Shown here piece by piece: positions 47,640 through 59,000 of a stretch of DNA of 64,000 nucleotides. Made by a program: the position numbers and the translations under genes. The notes beneath the pieces are model-generated. The model ran no database searches, was not told the DNA's origin, and saw only the letters and a program-made list of their open reading frames with translations. The stretch is taken from the NCBI GenBank assembly GCA_004835665.1, contig RBKR01000024.1, positions 434,001-498,000 of the forward strand. The letters are read 5' to 3'. The stretch comes from Phoma sp. XZ068 (taxonomy: Eukaryota; Ascomycota; Dothideomycetes; Pleosporales; Didymellaceae). The stretch's first letter is position 1; every line of letters starts with the position of its first letter.

Positions 47640-48040
47640 ATGCGCCACAGTATTAGAGTTCTCATACGAGTCATACCAACATTTTTCTGCTTCTACGTCG
47701 TCAACCCAAGAGCTTTGAAGTGGCCCCTTTCCTTGGTAGATAAGCGCCGGCGCCAACGCAGTTCCATCCGCACAAATACAAGCGAGGAGGGTAATCCACT
47801 TCCTAGAACCATCTTGAAGAGCTTCTGAAACCTCCTTGCGCTCATATAGTTGCCTAGAAAAGACGCGTTTCGAGCGAGAGGTAATACCAACAAGGAAGCC
47901 CTTCTCATCCATATTGTAAATGTGGCGGGCGTCTATATTATATTGCTGGATTTTGGAATGTAGAAGATGAAAGTACAGGCTGTATTTCTCTTCAGAATCA
48001 GCCTGGTGACGATTGCGGTCCATTCCGGTGGTCCATTCCG
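47640..48040 (-). mobile_element. Internal fragment of a pogo-type transposase
   Basis: Minus-strand MDRNRHQADSEEKYSLYFHL, then IYNMDEKGFLVGITSRSKRV, LQDGSRKWITLLACICADGT and LQSSWVDDVEAEK are the middle of a DDE_1 transposase like that at 25.9 kb. Both ends are missing: it begins in a duplicated tggtccattccgg string at 48020-48045 and loses homology near 47690. Element S is inserted about 50 bp from its 3' side. Dead. Confidence 0.85.
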
Positions 48041-48076
48041 GTGGTCCATTTAGATGTACCTAGCGACTCTCCTTCG

Positions 48077-49837
48077 CTAACTTGCACTCGCGATATTATC
48101 TTCCACGCAACGTATCTGTTCTGTCCTCACCGCAATGGTGTTCAAACCCAAGTGGGGACCTTCTGTCTCCGCGTCTATCCCATTACACGACGTTGAAGCT
48201 GAAATAGTCGTCGTGACGCAGGGTAGATGGAGATGCGCCTCTTCCTCGTGTAGCTTGCTCTGGCGTAATGAGTTCGGCCGATGCAGGCTCTCAATCTTGT
48301 TCTGTCCTCGCACTCTCTGTATCGGCTGCTCGGGCCTCATCTCTGACCTCGGCACTGTCCCAGCACTCAGCTCTCGGTCGCACATATGGACGCTCGAATA
48401 CCGGGGTCTCTGTAGCTCGAACGACGGCCTTAGGGGCGGCGGCATACTACCTCCGGCCGTGCCGTCGAACGGGAGATCGTTGTTGCCCGCGGGCCCGAAG
48501 CCAGGAGAGGGAAACGGGTGGTTAGTGCGAGGGGGGATACAGACATCGTTTGGGCCGTGGCGTCGGTCTGGGGAGGAGATCCAGTGGAGGATGAGGACGG
48601 AGAAGAGGACTGTATGGGTGGTTACTCGGCTGGGCTACTGAGCTGGATGCTAAGGGAAGATAAAGGTGATGGAGTGGGAAAGGTGGACCAGGGCAATGAG
48701 GGTGAAGGGAACTCACTATCTGCGTTGCAGCACATGAGACAGATCCAGCCAGGCTCGCCCTTGAGGACCATAAGGATAGTGAGGTTGACAATGCTGGAAG
48801 TGAGGGTTGCGCAGCTGCCAAAGAAGGTGCGTCGTGCTAGAATATGGATCCAGGTCCTGTTCTGGTAGGCGTAAAGCCCTACGGCTGTGTGAGTAAGTTG
48901 ATGGTGGTACGGGAGGGAGGAGGGCTTACGGGTAAGGGGGACGAGGAACAGGAGAGTTAGGTAGATGTTTAGGACAATGTCAAAAATTATGAAAGGAAGC
49001 ATGGCGATCCTCTTCATGCCCACGATGCAGACGCCGTGCTCGTTAATATAAGCAATGCGGCTGTGCGTCACACGATAATCAGCTAACTAAGAGATAGATT
49101 AGGGTAGAACCACTTACAATATAAAGTTTATGGCAATTACGACGATGTAAGGGACTACAATGTAGACATTCAGCACACTAGAAATAGATCTGAAGTACTT
49201 GTACGTACTTATCATTATAAAACCGTTAAAGAGATAAAACACATCTTTTATTCGTGGCGAGGGACTTCCACGAATAATATACTGGTTAAAGTTAATACAT
49301 AGCGACGTTTAAGAGGTGTATGCACTTACGGCCCTTTCCACTAGAAAGTAGTAGATTAGGACTTTAGTACTCATATAACAGATTAAACCTGTGGTATATA
49401 TTAATTAGGAGTTGCGCATAATTAGAAACCAAGCGTAACTAACAGAGCAAGATCGCCGATTCACAAATCTGGGTTGAGCCGTTTATACCAATACCTCTAG
49501 ATATAACGGCAGAAAGGAAGGCGAACACGGTGGAGTCGATGTAAATAGCTAGGATAACTGGAATATGTTAGTGCCATTCCCTTGAACTCATCTAATGGTG
49601 CAGGTTTACGCCATCTGGCAAGTGGAAGATTCTTCCAAGCCCTCCAGGATCCTACGCATTGCAGTCGTCGGGCTATGCAGATTATTAGCGAAAGGAGCTG
49701 CAGTATAGCATGGCATTCCTACTTAGGCACACCGCGAGGACAAAAATAGTGATCATCGATAGTCCTTCTGAGATCGCATTTCCAGTGACGGGTATGTGGC
49801 CTGGGGCCGGGCTGCGTCTTGAGTCTATATCGGCCAT
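48077..49837 (-). CDS. Multi-exon fungal integral membrane protein
   Basis: I read nine exons from ATG 49837 (MADIDSRRSPAPGHIPVTGN, then the first helix LSMITIFVLAVCLS; exon 1 49837-49723). Consecutive exons give RLQCVGSWRAWKNLPLARWL; ILAIYIDSTVFAFLSAVISR with GINGSTQICESAILLC; LICYMSTKVLIYYFLVERA; a short divergent exon; VLNVYIVVPYIVVIAINFIL; GMKRIAMLPFIIFDIVLNIY-LTLLFLVPL; LARRTFFGSCATLTSSIVNL and TILMVLKGEPGWICLMCCNA; and a last exon beginning ILFSVLILHWISS with a hydrophilic tail to the stop at 48077. The set matches a widespread uncharacterised fungal family with about seven helices and the signatures Y-F-L-V-E-R-A and G-E-P-x-W-x-C-L-x-C-C-x-x-D. Exons 4-6 lie in AT-rich sequence and diverge from the family, so the gene may be partly degraded. 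Function unknown. Confidence 0.65.
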
Positions 49838-50489
49838 GCTATTTTCTTTTATTAAGCTTTGGGATACCTAGAAGCTTTAGTGCGAAGTCCCAGTAAGGGG
49901 CCAGCTAAGAAAGCCATCAAACTATGTTGAAACCTAGGGAGTATGAAAGAGTTGCTTAGACGAGCCGATAGACATTCATTTTAGATATCCCAGCCTAAGC
50001 GAAATGAACACAATCGGTTCCTTGTTAACACTGCAAACGAAGCTTTCGCCTATCAGACTCTGTCCACCATTAGTGATTGGCTACTTTAAGAAAGGTGGCG
50101 TTTTGAAGTGGCATGGTTGTGATGCAAACATAGTCTTGCTTGAAGCATGTTTCTATTGCAAACGTGCTCATACTTGAAACATGTTTCTACCTCATCCTAG
50201 TGCAGCGTTCCAAATGGCCTTCCATAGAAAGAAAGAGCTATATCCCAGTGAAAACTTTCTTACGCAAGCCAAATTGCTGAATAAACTAAACCGAAGGATA
50301 TGTGGTTACTAAAAGAACAAATCGTAGTGATATAAAGGATACCCCCTTTAGGTCTTCGTCACAATCCAAGTCGACTCAACGCCTCTTACCTTCTCATGCT
50401 GCGAATAACATATTGTGGATGCGATCGCCGTCTCACGCAAGTGTTCTGGGTCACCCCTTCAGTAATTGGTGGGTGTGAACGTAAGGGGT
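49838..50489. other. No recognised gene
   Basis: Promoter side of the membrane-protein gene and left flank of element D. It has a direct repeat of tgaagcatgtttcta / tgaaacatgtttcta at about 50140-50155 and 50175-50190. Confidence 0.4.
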
Positions 50490-50491
50490 TA

Positions 50492-52615
50492 CCGTGCGCG
50501 TCGCCGCAACGATCGAATCGGCGCAACGATCGCCGAACACGAAAACAGACCCCATCAAAGATGAGGCTGCAGAGCCACCCACAAAGGCTATTATCACGAG
50601 GTTTCATGGTGGGATAGGGTAAGATGCCATGCAATCAATCTGTACTATCTGAATTTCTTTGGGATGGTGATGCTGCGGCCCCTGGTGGTGATCTTGGGCG
50701 GTGGTGGAGGTGGAGGTTCCTCACCACTTGCACTACTTGCACCACCACTGCACCTCTTTACACGCTTGTCTTTTCGGGCAAGCTGCTTTGAAGCTGCTCT
50801 CTTACCCTTTTGGGGTTGTTTCACAGAATTTGAGAGGTTTGCAGCCTGTTTTTCCTGCTCTCTCTGTTGTTTCTTTTTGGCTGCTTCTTCAGCCTTCCTT
50901 TTCTTCTCCTTCTCCCTCTCCTTTTTGAGTCTCTCTCTCTCCCCACGCTTCTCTTCTGCAAGTTTCTTGTTGAGCAAGGCATTAGAAGCCCTAAGCTCTT
51001 TTATATCTGCTTTTTGGAGTTTTTCCTGCTCCTCTGCCTTCTCTCTCACCACTTGTCTTTCCGCGGCCTCTCTAAGCTTTCTGGGGGACCACATAACAGC
51101 ACCACCATGGTATTCACCCTCCTGTTGTAGATCAAGAGTCCTGCCCTTCTTATTGTGCTTCTTTTTTGTAGCCAAAGATTCTCTTAAGCCTGAGTTTTCA
51201 TGGAGTAATAACTCATTCTGAACTTGGAGATGGTGAATAGTGTGAGTAACCTTTTTGGCCTCTTTTTCAGCCCCATCCTTCACTGCTGATTGAATAACCT
51301 CTCTTACCTTTCTCTAATCAGCCTCTGAAAGCGTATCTGAAGTGGAATTGTTGTCCTCATCATCAGGAGTCTCCTGGTGGAACCTCTTAAGTACAACTTC
51401 ACGCTCTTTGGGCCAGATCGCAGTAGCTCGAAAAGAACTTAAGATAATCTTCTTCTTAAATGAGGAGATCCAGGCAGACCAAAACAATGGAAAGAAATCT
51501 CCTTTCTTAGTAGGAAGAATGCCCATTGACTTTTGGAGGTAGATAACAAGCTTAGCAGAGTATGAGGATGAAAGAGGTTTGAACATCACCACATCAAGTG
51601 GCTGAAGGGTGTGAGTTGAATGAGGAGGATAGATCATCAAGAGGATCCTGTTGTTAGTACAGAACTTGATGAAATCCATGGTGAGGTGAGATCCATGGCC
51701 ATCTAGGATAAGTAACCTCCAAGCTCTCCCTGCTTTGGCCTTGGTGTAGCGATCAAACACCTGGGTAAGCCATGCAAACCCAAGATCATCATTACTCCAT
51801 CCAGAAGGTGATGAGCCAACAAAGACTTGGTGCTCCTCCTTGATATCCTCCACCCAGGTTGATCTGATGTTGCCATTTGCAGCCTTAAAGATGATACCAG
51901 GTGGAAGAGCAGTTCCATCAGCCCCAATACAAGCCAGGACTGATATCCATTCACGTGAACCATCTTGAAGTGAATCTTTGACTTGCTTTCTCTCCCAAAT
52001 TTGCCTGCTGAAGACTCTCTTGGTTCTCTCAATGCTGCCCACCATGAAGCCTTTTTCATCCATGTTGTAGGTATTCTCAGGCAGTATATCATACTGCTCC
52101 ATCTTGGCATGAAGTAGATCAAAGTATTGGTTGTATTTCCACTCTGAATCAGCCTCGTGGCGATTGCGGTCCATCCCAGAGGTCCATTTGGTAATAAGAT
52201 TGTCTTGATTCCTGTTGATGAATCTGGTGACCCAACCTTCTCCTACCTCTCCTTTGTGGATACAAGAGGCAAAAACTCCTGATCATCTCTCTTGTGGGTG
52301 GAAGGCCTTGCTCTGTGAGTCTGGTGATGTACTTCACAAGCTCCAACTCCTGTCGTGGGCTGAGCAATTGCTGCTTGATTGCCTGGTCTGTTCTTGAAGC
52401 TTGAATCTGTTTATGCCTTCTAGACAGTGTAACTCTGTGCACGCCATAGATGTTAGCAATTCTGGTATATGTAAAATGTTCTCCCTCATTCAGGCTTTCA
52501 ATTGCCGCGAGCGCTTCCTCAATCCGACTCATATTGATGGAGTTGTGACGCGTTGAAGTTTGGCGTTGGTTTGGTGTTTTTGAAGTTCCGGCGATCGTTG
52601 CGCCGATCCGCATGG
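50492..52615 (-). mobile_element. Pogo-type transposon with asymmetric ends (element D), defective
   Basis: About 2.1 kb between TA copies (50490-50491, 52616-52617). Both ends contain atcggcgcaacgatcgccg in inverted orientation, but the left end has an extra gtcgccgcaacgatcga box, so the repeats are unequal. The transposase is frameshifted and has a nonsense codon. Confidence 0.8.
50645..52532 (-). pseudogene. Pogo-type transposase of element D, frameshift plus nonsense
   Basis: From ATG 52532 (MSRIEEALAAIESLNEGEHF, TYTRIANIYGVHRVTLSRRH; CENPB-type LVKYITRLTEQGLPPTREMI). A one-base insertion in a T run at about 52271 shifts the frame. The next frame carries GWVTRFINRNQDNLITKWTS and the DDE core (YNMDEKGFMVGSI, LLILDGHGSH, LQPLDVVMF) to a TAG at 51314-51316 in the context EAD-stop-RKVREV, where related elements have DWR, so a Trp codon (TGG to TAG) is the likely origin. 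The C-terminal charged coiled coil continues open to 50645 (EKEKKRKAEEAAKKKQQREQ). Only two lesions, so inactivation is recent. Confidence 0.88.
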
Positions 52616-52617
52616 TA

Positions 52618-53020
52618 GCGCGGGGGACAAATCTCAAAGGGGGGACAAATCTCAAAAAACGGGGGGACAAATCACGCCAGCCTTTTTGCAAACAACTAAC
52701 TACTAGAAAATTACAATACTATCTGTATACAGTTGTTATAGGCGGCTCTACAACCGTATTTTTTGTGGAGTGGATAGTGAGGAAAACGCGCATTGACTGA
52801 ATCCTCGTCTCGGGTGCACGGACACGGTAATAGCAAGGATAACTTTACCTTCATAAGAAAGCAGCTCAAGACAAGGTTGTTGAGACATTAAGGTAGATAG
52901 TCGAACGTGGTGTAGTCTTGGCAAAGTGATCGACTCGCTTGATCGACTCGCTTGTGGCTCACGCTACACTTGAATGCACTGCTTTTGCGAGCCAAGGGAA
53001 ATTGCCAAGCCGTAATGAGA
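52618..53020. other. Short spacer with a ggggacaaatctcaaa repeat, 3' side of the GT4 gene
   Basis: Right next to element D (52622-52673) three copies of ggggacaaatctcaaa occur in tandem, the last one diverged. A doubled tgatcgactcgctt lies at about 52929-52952. No gene seen. Confidence 0.6.
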
Positions 53021-56000
53021 TTACTCTTCCTCCGCCACTCTTGTTCCTTGCTCAATATCATGTCGATACCGATTCTGTTCTTTGTATTTCGAACTGTGTT
53101 CAAATTGTTGCCATCGCACCTCAGCCGGCCCTGACTCTTCCGTCTTGTGGTCATAGTTGAATAACTTGCGCTGCCCATATACTTCATGAGCTGGTGGATG
53201 ACTTTCTGATCTGCAGGCGGAACGCCGGATCTCTGCTCTTCGCCGTTGAATCCAATACATCTGCTCATGCTCGCGCAGGTAGCGGTGACCGTGGAAGCTG
53301 CGTAGAACGACCTCCCGAAGCCTCAAGCCTAGCAGTTTTCGGTCTTCATGCTTTTCGTACATGCGCTCTGTAATCCTAGCCACATCTTCTGCAGCAAAGG
53401 TATATGGCAAAGGTGCGGGTTCTGCTGTTTTGGTGTACTCTGCCCATGGACCCATCATTGCGAGGATGCTAAGCTGCGCCCTTGCAAGTGACTCCGGGTC
53501 ATTCGGTGGTACGACCTCGCCGTAGCGTTTCTTCATATCGTCTGGGTCAGTGAGTACCAAAGCGGTTGCTCCGACCTCTGTTGCCACGATTGGGACTCCC
53601 GACAATGCCGCTTCGCCGATAGCAAGAGGAAGGCCCTCTGAAAGTGAGGAGTTGAGAAAGAGCCATGCGTCCTTCAAGACCTCCTTGGGGCTGCCGAATC
53701 CGGCCAGGGTCACGTTGCTGGCGAGGCCACGCGTATTAATGAGTTGGACTGTTTCGAGTACGTAGCTCGGCTGGCGGTCCTGGGCACCATAAATGACAAG
53801 CCGATAGTCCCTGAAGCCGTACTTGTTGACAATGGTATCTGCAGCGAGCACTGCGGTCTTCACATCCTTGATGAACTGTACGTTAGACAACATGATGGTT
53901 GTAGGGAATTTGCTCCGGAGCTCGGTAATAGGCTTGAAGAGATCCATATTACTGATGCCATTGACAATAGGGTCGATCTTACGTGCGAAGATCTTCTTAC
54001 TACCCCATAAGCCTTGATCGGTCCCAAGATCCTGCTCCCAGTCTGGATTGAAAACAGATGTGCAGGGCAGGATTATGTCCACGTGAGTGTATGCCAGGTG
54101 GCATGAGAGCTTGATCCCTGCAATCAGCATTAGCTGTACCGGTAATGGCAGCAAACATTGTGCAGGGCTTATGTTGAGGCAGGTCTCTCGCCAGAGGATA
54201 GCATGATCCCAAAGACCCCAAGTAACCCCTCGTCGATACTTTAGCAGCATTCCATATAAGCTGCCAATACCGTGGTTCGTAGTTTGGAAGACGGTTGGGC
54301 ATTGCGACGGCAGCTTTACAGAGTAAATGAAGAAGTAGGCGATGTATATGTTGAGCACGTCAAGGAAATCGCTCAAGGATGGGTGTACGATCGCTGGGTG
54401 TTCCCGAAAATTCCACACGTTGGGGTCATCGTACTCGACAAGCCATGCTTGAACCCAAGCTTTGCGCACTTGCTCGCTGTGCCATGTCTTGTTGAAGTCG
54501 CATGTTTCGAAATATTTGTTCATTCTGAGGAAAACGTTGCTGCAAACAGCCAGATCGTTTCGATTGTAGCGCTTCGAACGGGCGCCTCGAACAAAATCCC
54601 GCAAAAGTGGAATAAAGGTTTGCTCAATGTCCCCTCTAACTTCGGTCTGGGAAATTTTTTCATCCACTTGGGTCTGTAAAAGGTTGTCGAAGACTCCATG
54701 ATGCGCGGTTTTGCCATCTAGGCCCCAAAGCGGTAGGACTTTCATGCTTGTGATATTCCGTTCGATCTGGTACCGTGGAACGCCGTAATCATTCGCCGAC
54801 TCTGCTAAGCAATGACCCCTGATAGTCTTGTGTCCATTAACCAAGTCTCTGCGGCAATTTGAAACACCACCAGGACTGTCTGGCCAGCAACCGTTGTCGG
54901 AGAAGATCACAGACGTGGCCGACTCGGAGTCGCTGTATGCGTAATCTAGACGAGCCGTCATTTGATTTGCATCTTTGCCTAAGCTCATGAGGAGAAGATC
55001 AGCAGGCTTGATGAGGAGCGGGCACTTTGAGGAGGATTCGTACGCAGGTTCGATCGCCGAGACGATTTGTTCCAAGTCCTGGTCCAGCATTTCGGCGGCA
55101 CGTCGCAGGAAACCCGAATCACGAAGCCGCCAATATTCGCGCAAGAGAGGCTCCTTTCGCAGTATGAGCTCGTCGAGGAAAGATGCTGTGAGTGCGTCAA
55201 GGTAGGGAGCCCTTTGCCAAGAGTCCCAAAGCGCGGTTCGTAGAGCAGAAGAGGACAGTTTGTGATAGGAGACTACCTCTCCCAGGCGCATGTAGCGCAA
55301 CGGCCAACTTGACATCAACCCATGACTGGAAGGCACCAGCCGTTTTAGCGACGTTGATGAATGGTAGATTAGAAGATCTTCATCATCAAAACAGAATTGC
55401 TTAGGCTTTTCAAGCAAACCAAATTTTTCCTCCATGATCTCTGGCGGCGGAAAACAGGGTCTGCGCACTCCATCGTGGTAAACGCTTGCTTCGACGTCAG
55501 CGCCATGCGCATGCTTGTAGATCCACCGGACCTCATACGTCTGTCCAGAGAAGAACACAGCTTGGACGACCTGTACCTTATTCGATGGGGTCCATTGTTC
55601 TATCCTGTCCGACTTTGCGTTCGGGCGGACGCACCAATAAACTGTAAGTAAAGCAGAAAATGTATCGTCTGAGCTCTTGTATGTCGCACAGACGAGGTCG
55701 GAGTCTCCTACGCCTCGGTGTTTGTAGCGAAACTCATAGTCAAAGACTATTCCATTGCGCAGTTGCTGACCACTAACTGGGCGGCCGAATGTGTCGTATC
55801 GGGTTTCCAGTTTCCTTTCTGAGTGTGTCGTAGTCTTAGAAATCGGCCATCTGCTCGAGCTTTTATCGTCGTAGTGGTAGGTCATTTCCAGATTCCTCTG
55901 AAATTCCTGGCGACGGTACAAGCGATTCTCCGCGTCGTAGAACGCAACCGCTACCGGGCGTTGACTTTTAGGAATTTCGTTGTATAGACCTTGGTGGACC

Positions 56001-59000
56001 AACACACCCAATAGGTTGCCATGACTTCTTGCAATGAACCCAGTCAACGTACCTCTGGGACTGTCTACCATGATGAGATTACCACGGAGGGTTCTGCGTG
56101 CCCCGTGGATCGCCAAGTCGAGAAGCGAAGCTGCGGGCGCCTTGCCGGCTATCAGAAGAGCACAAGTATGGAAATTCCTAGACCACCAGCACAACTTCCA
56201 GAATCTGAGTAGAATCCAAAGGGCAAGTTCATTGAACCTGCCGCCATTTAGGGCGTACCAGAGTTCCCTTGGGGCATCCTGAGCAGCTCCGGAAATAATT
56301 GAGATCCACTTGACGACAACGTCAATACCTTGCGTTATTATCTTCGTGAGAGGGCGTCTCCGTGAAGCGGTTTCCCGAGCACAGTCTGAAGTGAGCTCAA
56401 ACTCCGTACCGTTCTCGGGTCGTGAGGGGAAAGCATTCAAAAAGCCAGTCGGATGTGTAAGCTCCGTAATGTGATGTTGATGCTGGCCATCCTGGGGGGT
56501 ACAGTCTTGCCATGATGCTCTGCCCTTCTTTGCCGATAGCCATACATGGACCGCGGGTGTTATCACGGCAGACTTCCCGGAAACGCGGTGCACAAGGAAA
56601 CGGCGAACATCTTCGTGCAGCGTGTGCCAAGCCGTATCAACATGTACTCCAAAACATGCATCCTCGAGGAACCGGCGATGGTTGTTGTGAATGTGCGCAC
56701 ATGGTGCTCCATGCTCGATGGTATGTGGTGATGACGCGCAAACCCGACCCGTGGCCACATCGGGACGGGCTAGACTGCTATGTCCCGTCTCCAGCATATT
56801 TGAACTATGCGCCTGGGCAGAAGGGTTGTAGACGCGTCTGGTCAACACACCGGTCCCGATCACTGCGCTGATTGCCGCAGCGTTTTGGCCGATGACAAAA
56901 TCATAACGGAAAGCGGCTGTGGAGGGTATGGCTCGAAGTATACATCCAATGGTGAACCCCAGGCTACAACAGATTAGAACCGTTATCACGTGAAGTCGAT
57001 GACTCCTCGTGAAGCATCGATGGAACTTAACAGTCAGTCAACGCCATCGAGAAGCGGAGTAATCGTACTAGACGAAGCAATACATACTTGACAGAGCAGG
57101 ACAGCCGTGTAACTTGAGGTGTACGAGAAATAGAGGATGGATGTCCGATACTCGCTCACAAGCAGGCAGTGAAATATCGTGAAGACTCCAAATATCATCA
57201 GTAAAAAGCTCATAAGTTGTGTGAGTGCATATCTATAACGTTCACGGTGCTGCCTGTAAGACGTCAGTACTAATGTCTGGCAATGGCGAATGTTATACTG
57301 ACTTATCGTTACTCTCGGTTGCCTGACTGACGTCGTCCAAGTCCCTGAGTCTCTGCTTGAAGGAGCTTGAGGCGAAACCCCACTGTTTCTGCAGTACCAC
57401 ATCCACGGCCATAGCTCCGCAGAGAAAGTATAGTAATGCGAAGCCTATGGCATATCTCGCCGAATTGGTTGTAAATTCGTCTACTGCAGGTCGGCGGGCC
57501 GACATAACTGTGGCGACGAGGCGATCGAGCAGCGCAAGAAGGAAGAGGCCGACGTTTTGACCAAGCTGTGGGAGTTATGGCTCCGTATTACTATGCAGAC
57601 ATCGATGATTTACTCACGTCGTAGCGTGAATATCGATAATGTATGAAGGCGCTGTGCTCTTTGAGCCCCCGCATCAATTGTCTCTTGTTGTTCAGAGCAA
57701 GCTCACACTGGACAAACCAAGTCGAACTGAACAGCTCTGGTACATCTGAAGCACCAGAATGAGTGGCAAGGAGGAATTCTATCAAACGCAGATTGTGCGC
57801 GACGGGCCCTGCAACCTCGTCAACTTGACTACTACGGTTCCATAGGTTCCAGAACCGCTCCTGATCGTCGATTTTGCAGACTTCGGCCTTGAGAGCAACA
57901 CGAGCCGCTGTTACCAGTGCCGCGTCGTCCATGTCAAGTTGATCAGGAAACCGTTTCCGGAACCACTGGATCATGTCCTTTTCCGTGATGGTTGGTATCC
58001 TCAAGTGCCAATCTGTCCACTCGTGACATAGACGACGGAATGCGGTGAGAATGGCGAAGGTGAAAGCGTAAAGGACTGAAAGATAGATCGGAAGGTCCCA
58101 GTAAGGCACGAATATCGTCAGGATAGGTGAAACGAAAAGAACCGGCACGAATTTCCACATTTCGATGCGTCCAGAAGACAAACCAGAGTCATGTCGGTGC
58201 ATTGTCGCAAAGATTCCTGATTGCAACACTGTCAATGAATTGCAAGTGTCTCCGCAGTGGGGACTCGACGGGCTGCTGAGATGTATAACAGCGAGAGAAA
58301 GGCTGCTCACCTAAGATCGTCAAAAAGATTGAGAGCGGAAACAAATACAGAGCGAACACCAACCCTCCGAACCAGGAGTGGTTGGTACCGAACGCAACCA
58401 GGCCGCAAAGTGCAACAAGACTCGTCAGCATCATACTCGCAGAAAAGCGTTGGACCATAAAATGCGCTAAGTTGTCAAAGGCAGACTGCGACAAGTGAGC
58501 TTGATACCAAAATATCTGCCACTCATTTGGAGCACCTACATTGAACAGATAGAAGCTGCCAGTACTACCAACCAATCCTGTCACGCCCCCAGTCATAATG
58601 AGAGCGGTCATGATGGCGTAATCCGCCATCAACTTGAACTCGTCATTCATGAAAGCTGTTAAATAGAGCCCACGGCCAAGGAAGGTGAGGAGTACGACAT
58701 CGATTATAGCTGGGAGGCAGAATATCGATAGAGCCCCAGCGGTGGTCGCCCCACGCTGATACTGGGAGAGACGTTCTCGTTTACTTGCTTTCTGAGCGCT
58801 GACTTGGCTGGATATCCCCTTGGGTCGAAGGTTCGATATTGTTGCCGGTAATTCATTTGATATTTGAGGAACAGAGTAGGCGGTGAACACCTCTTTGCCA
58901 TTCCAAGCGTCTTCTGGAGGTGGGCTGTGACTGAGGAACAGCTGGTACCTATTGTATGCAATTTCTCCCAAAGTACGAGGAGACACCCCGAAATAAATCT

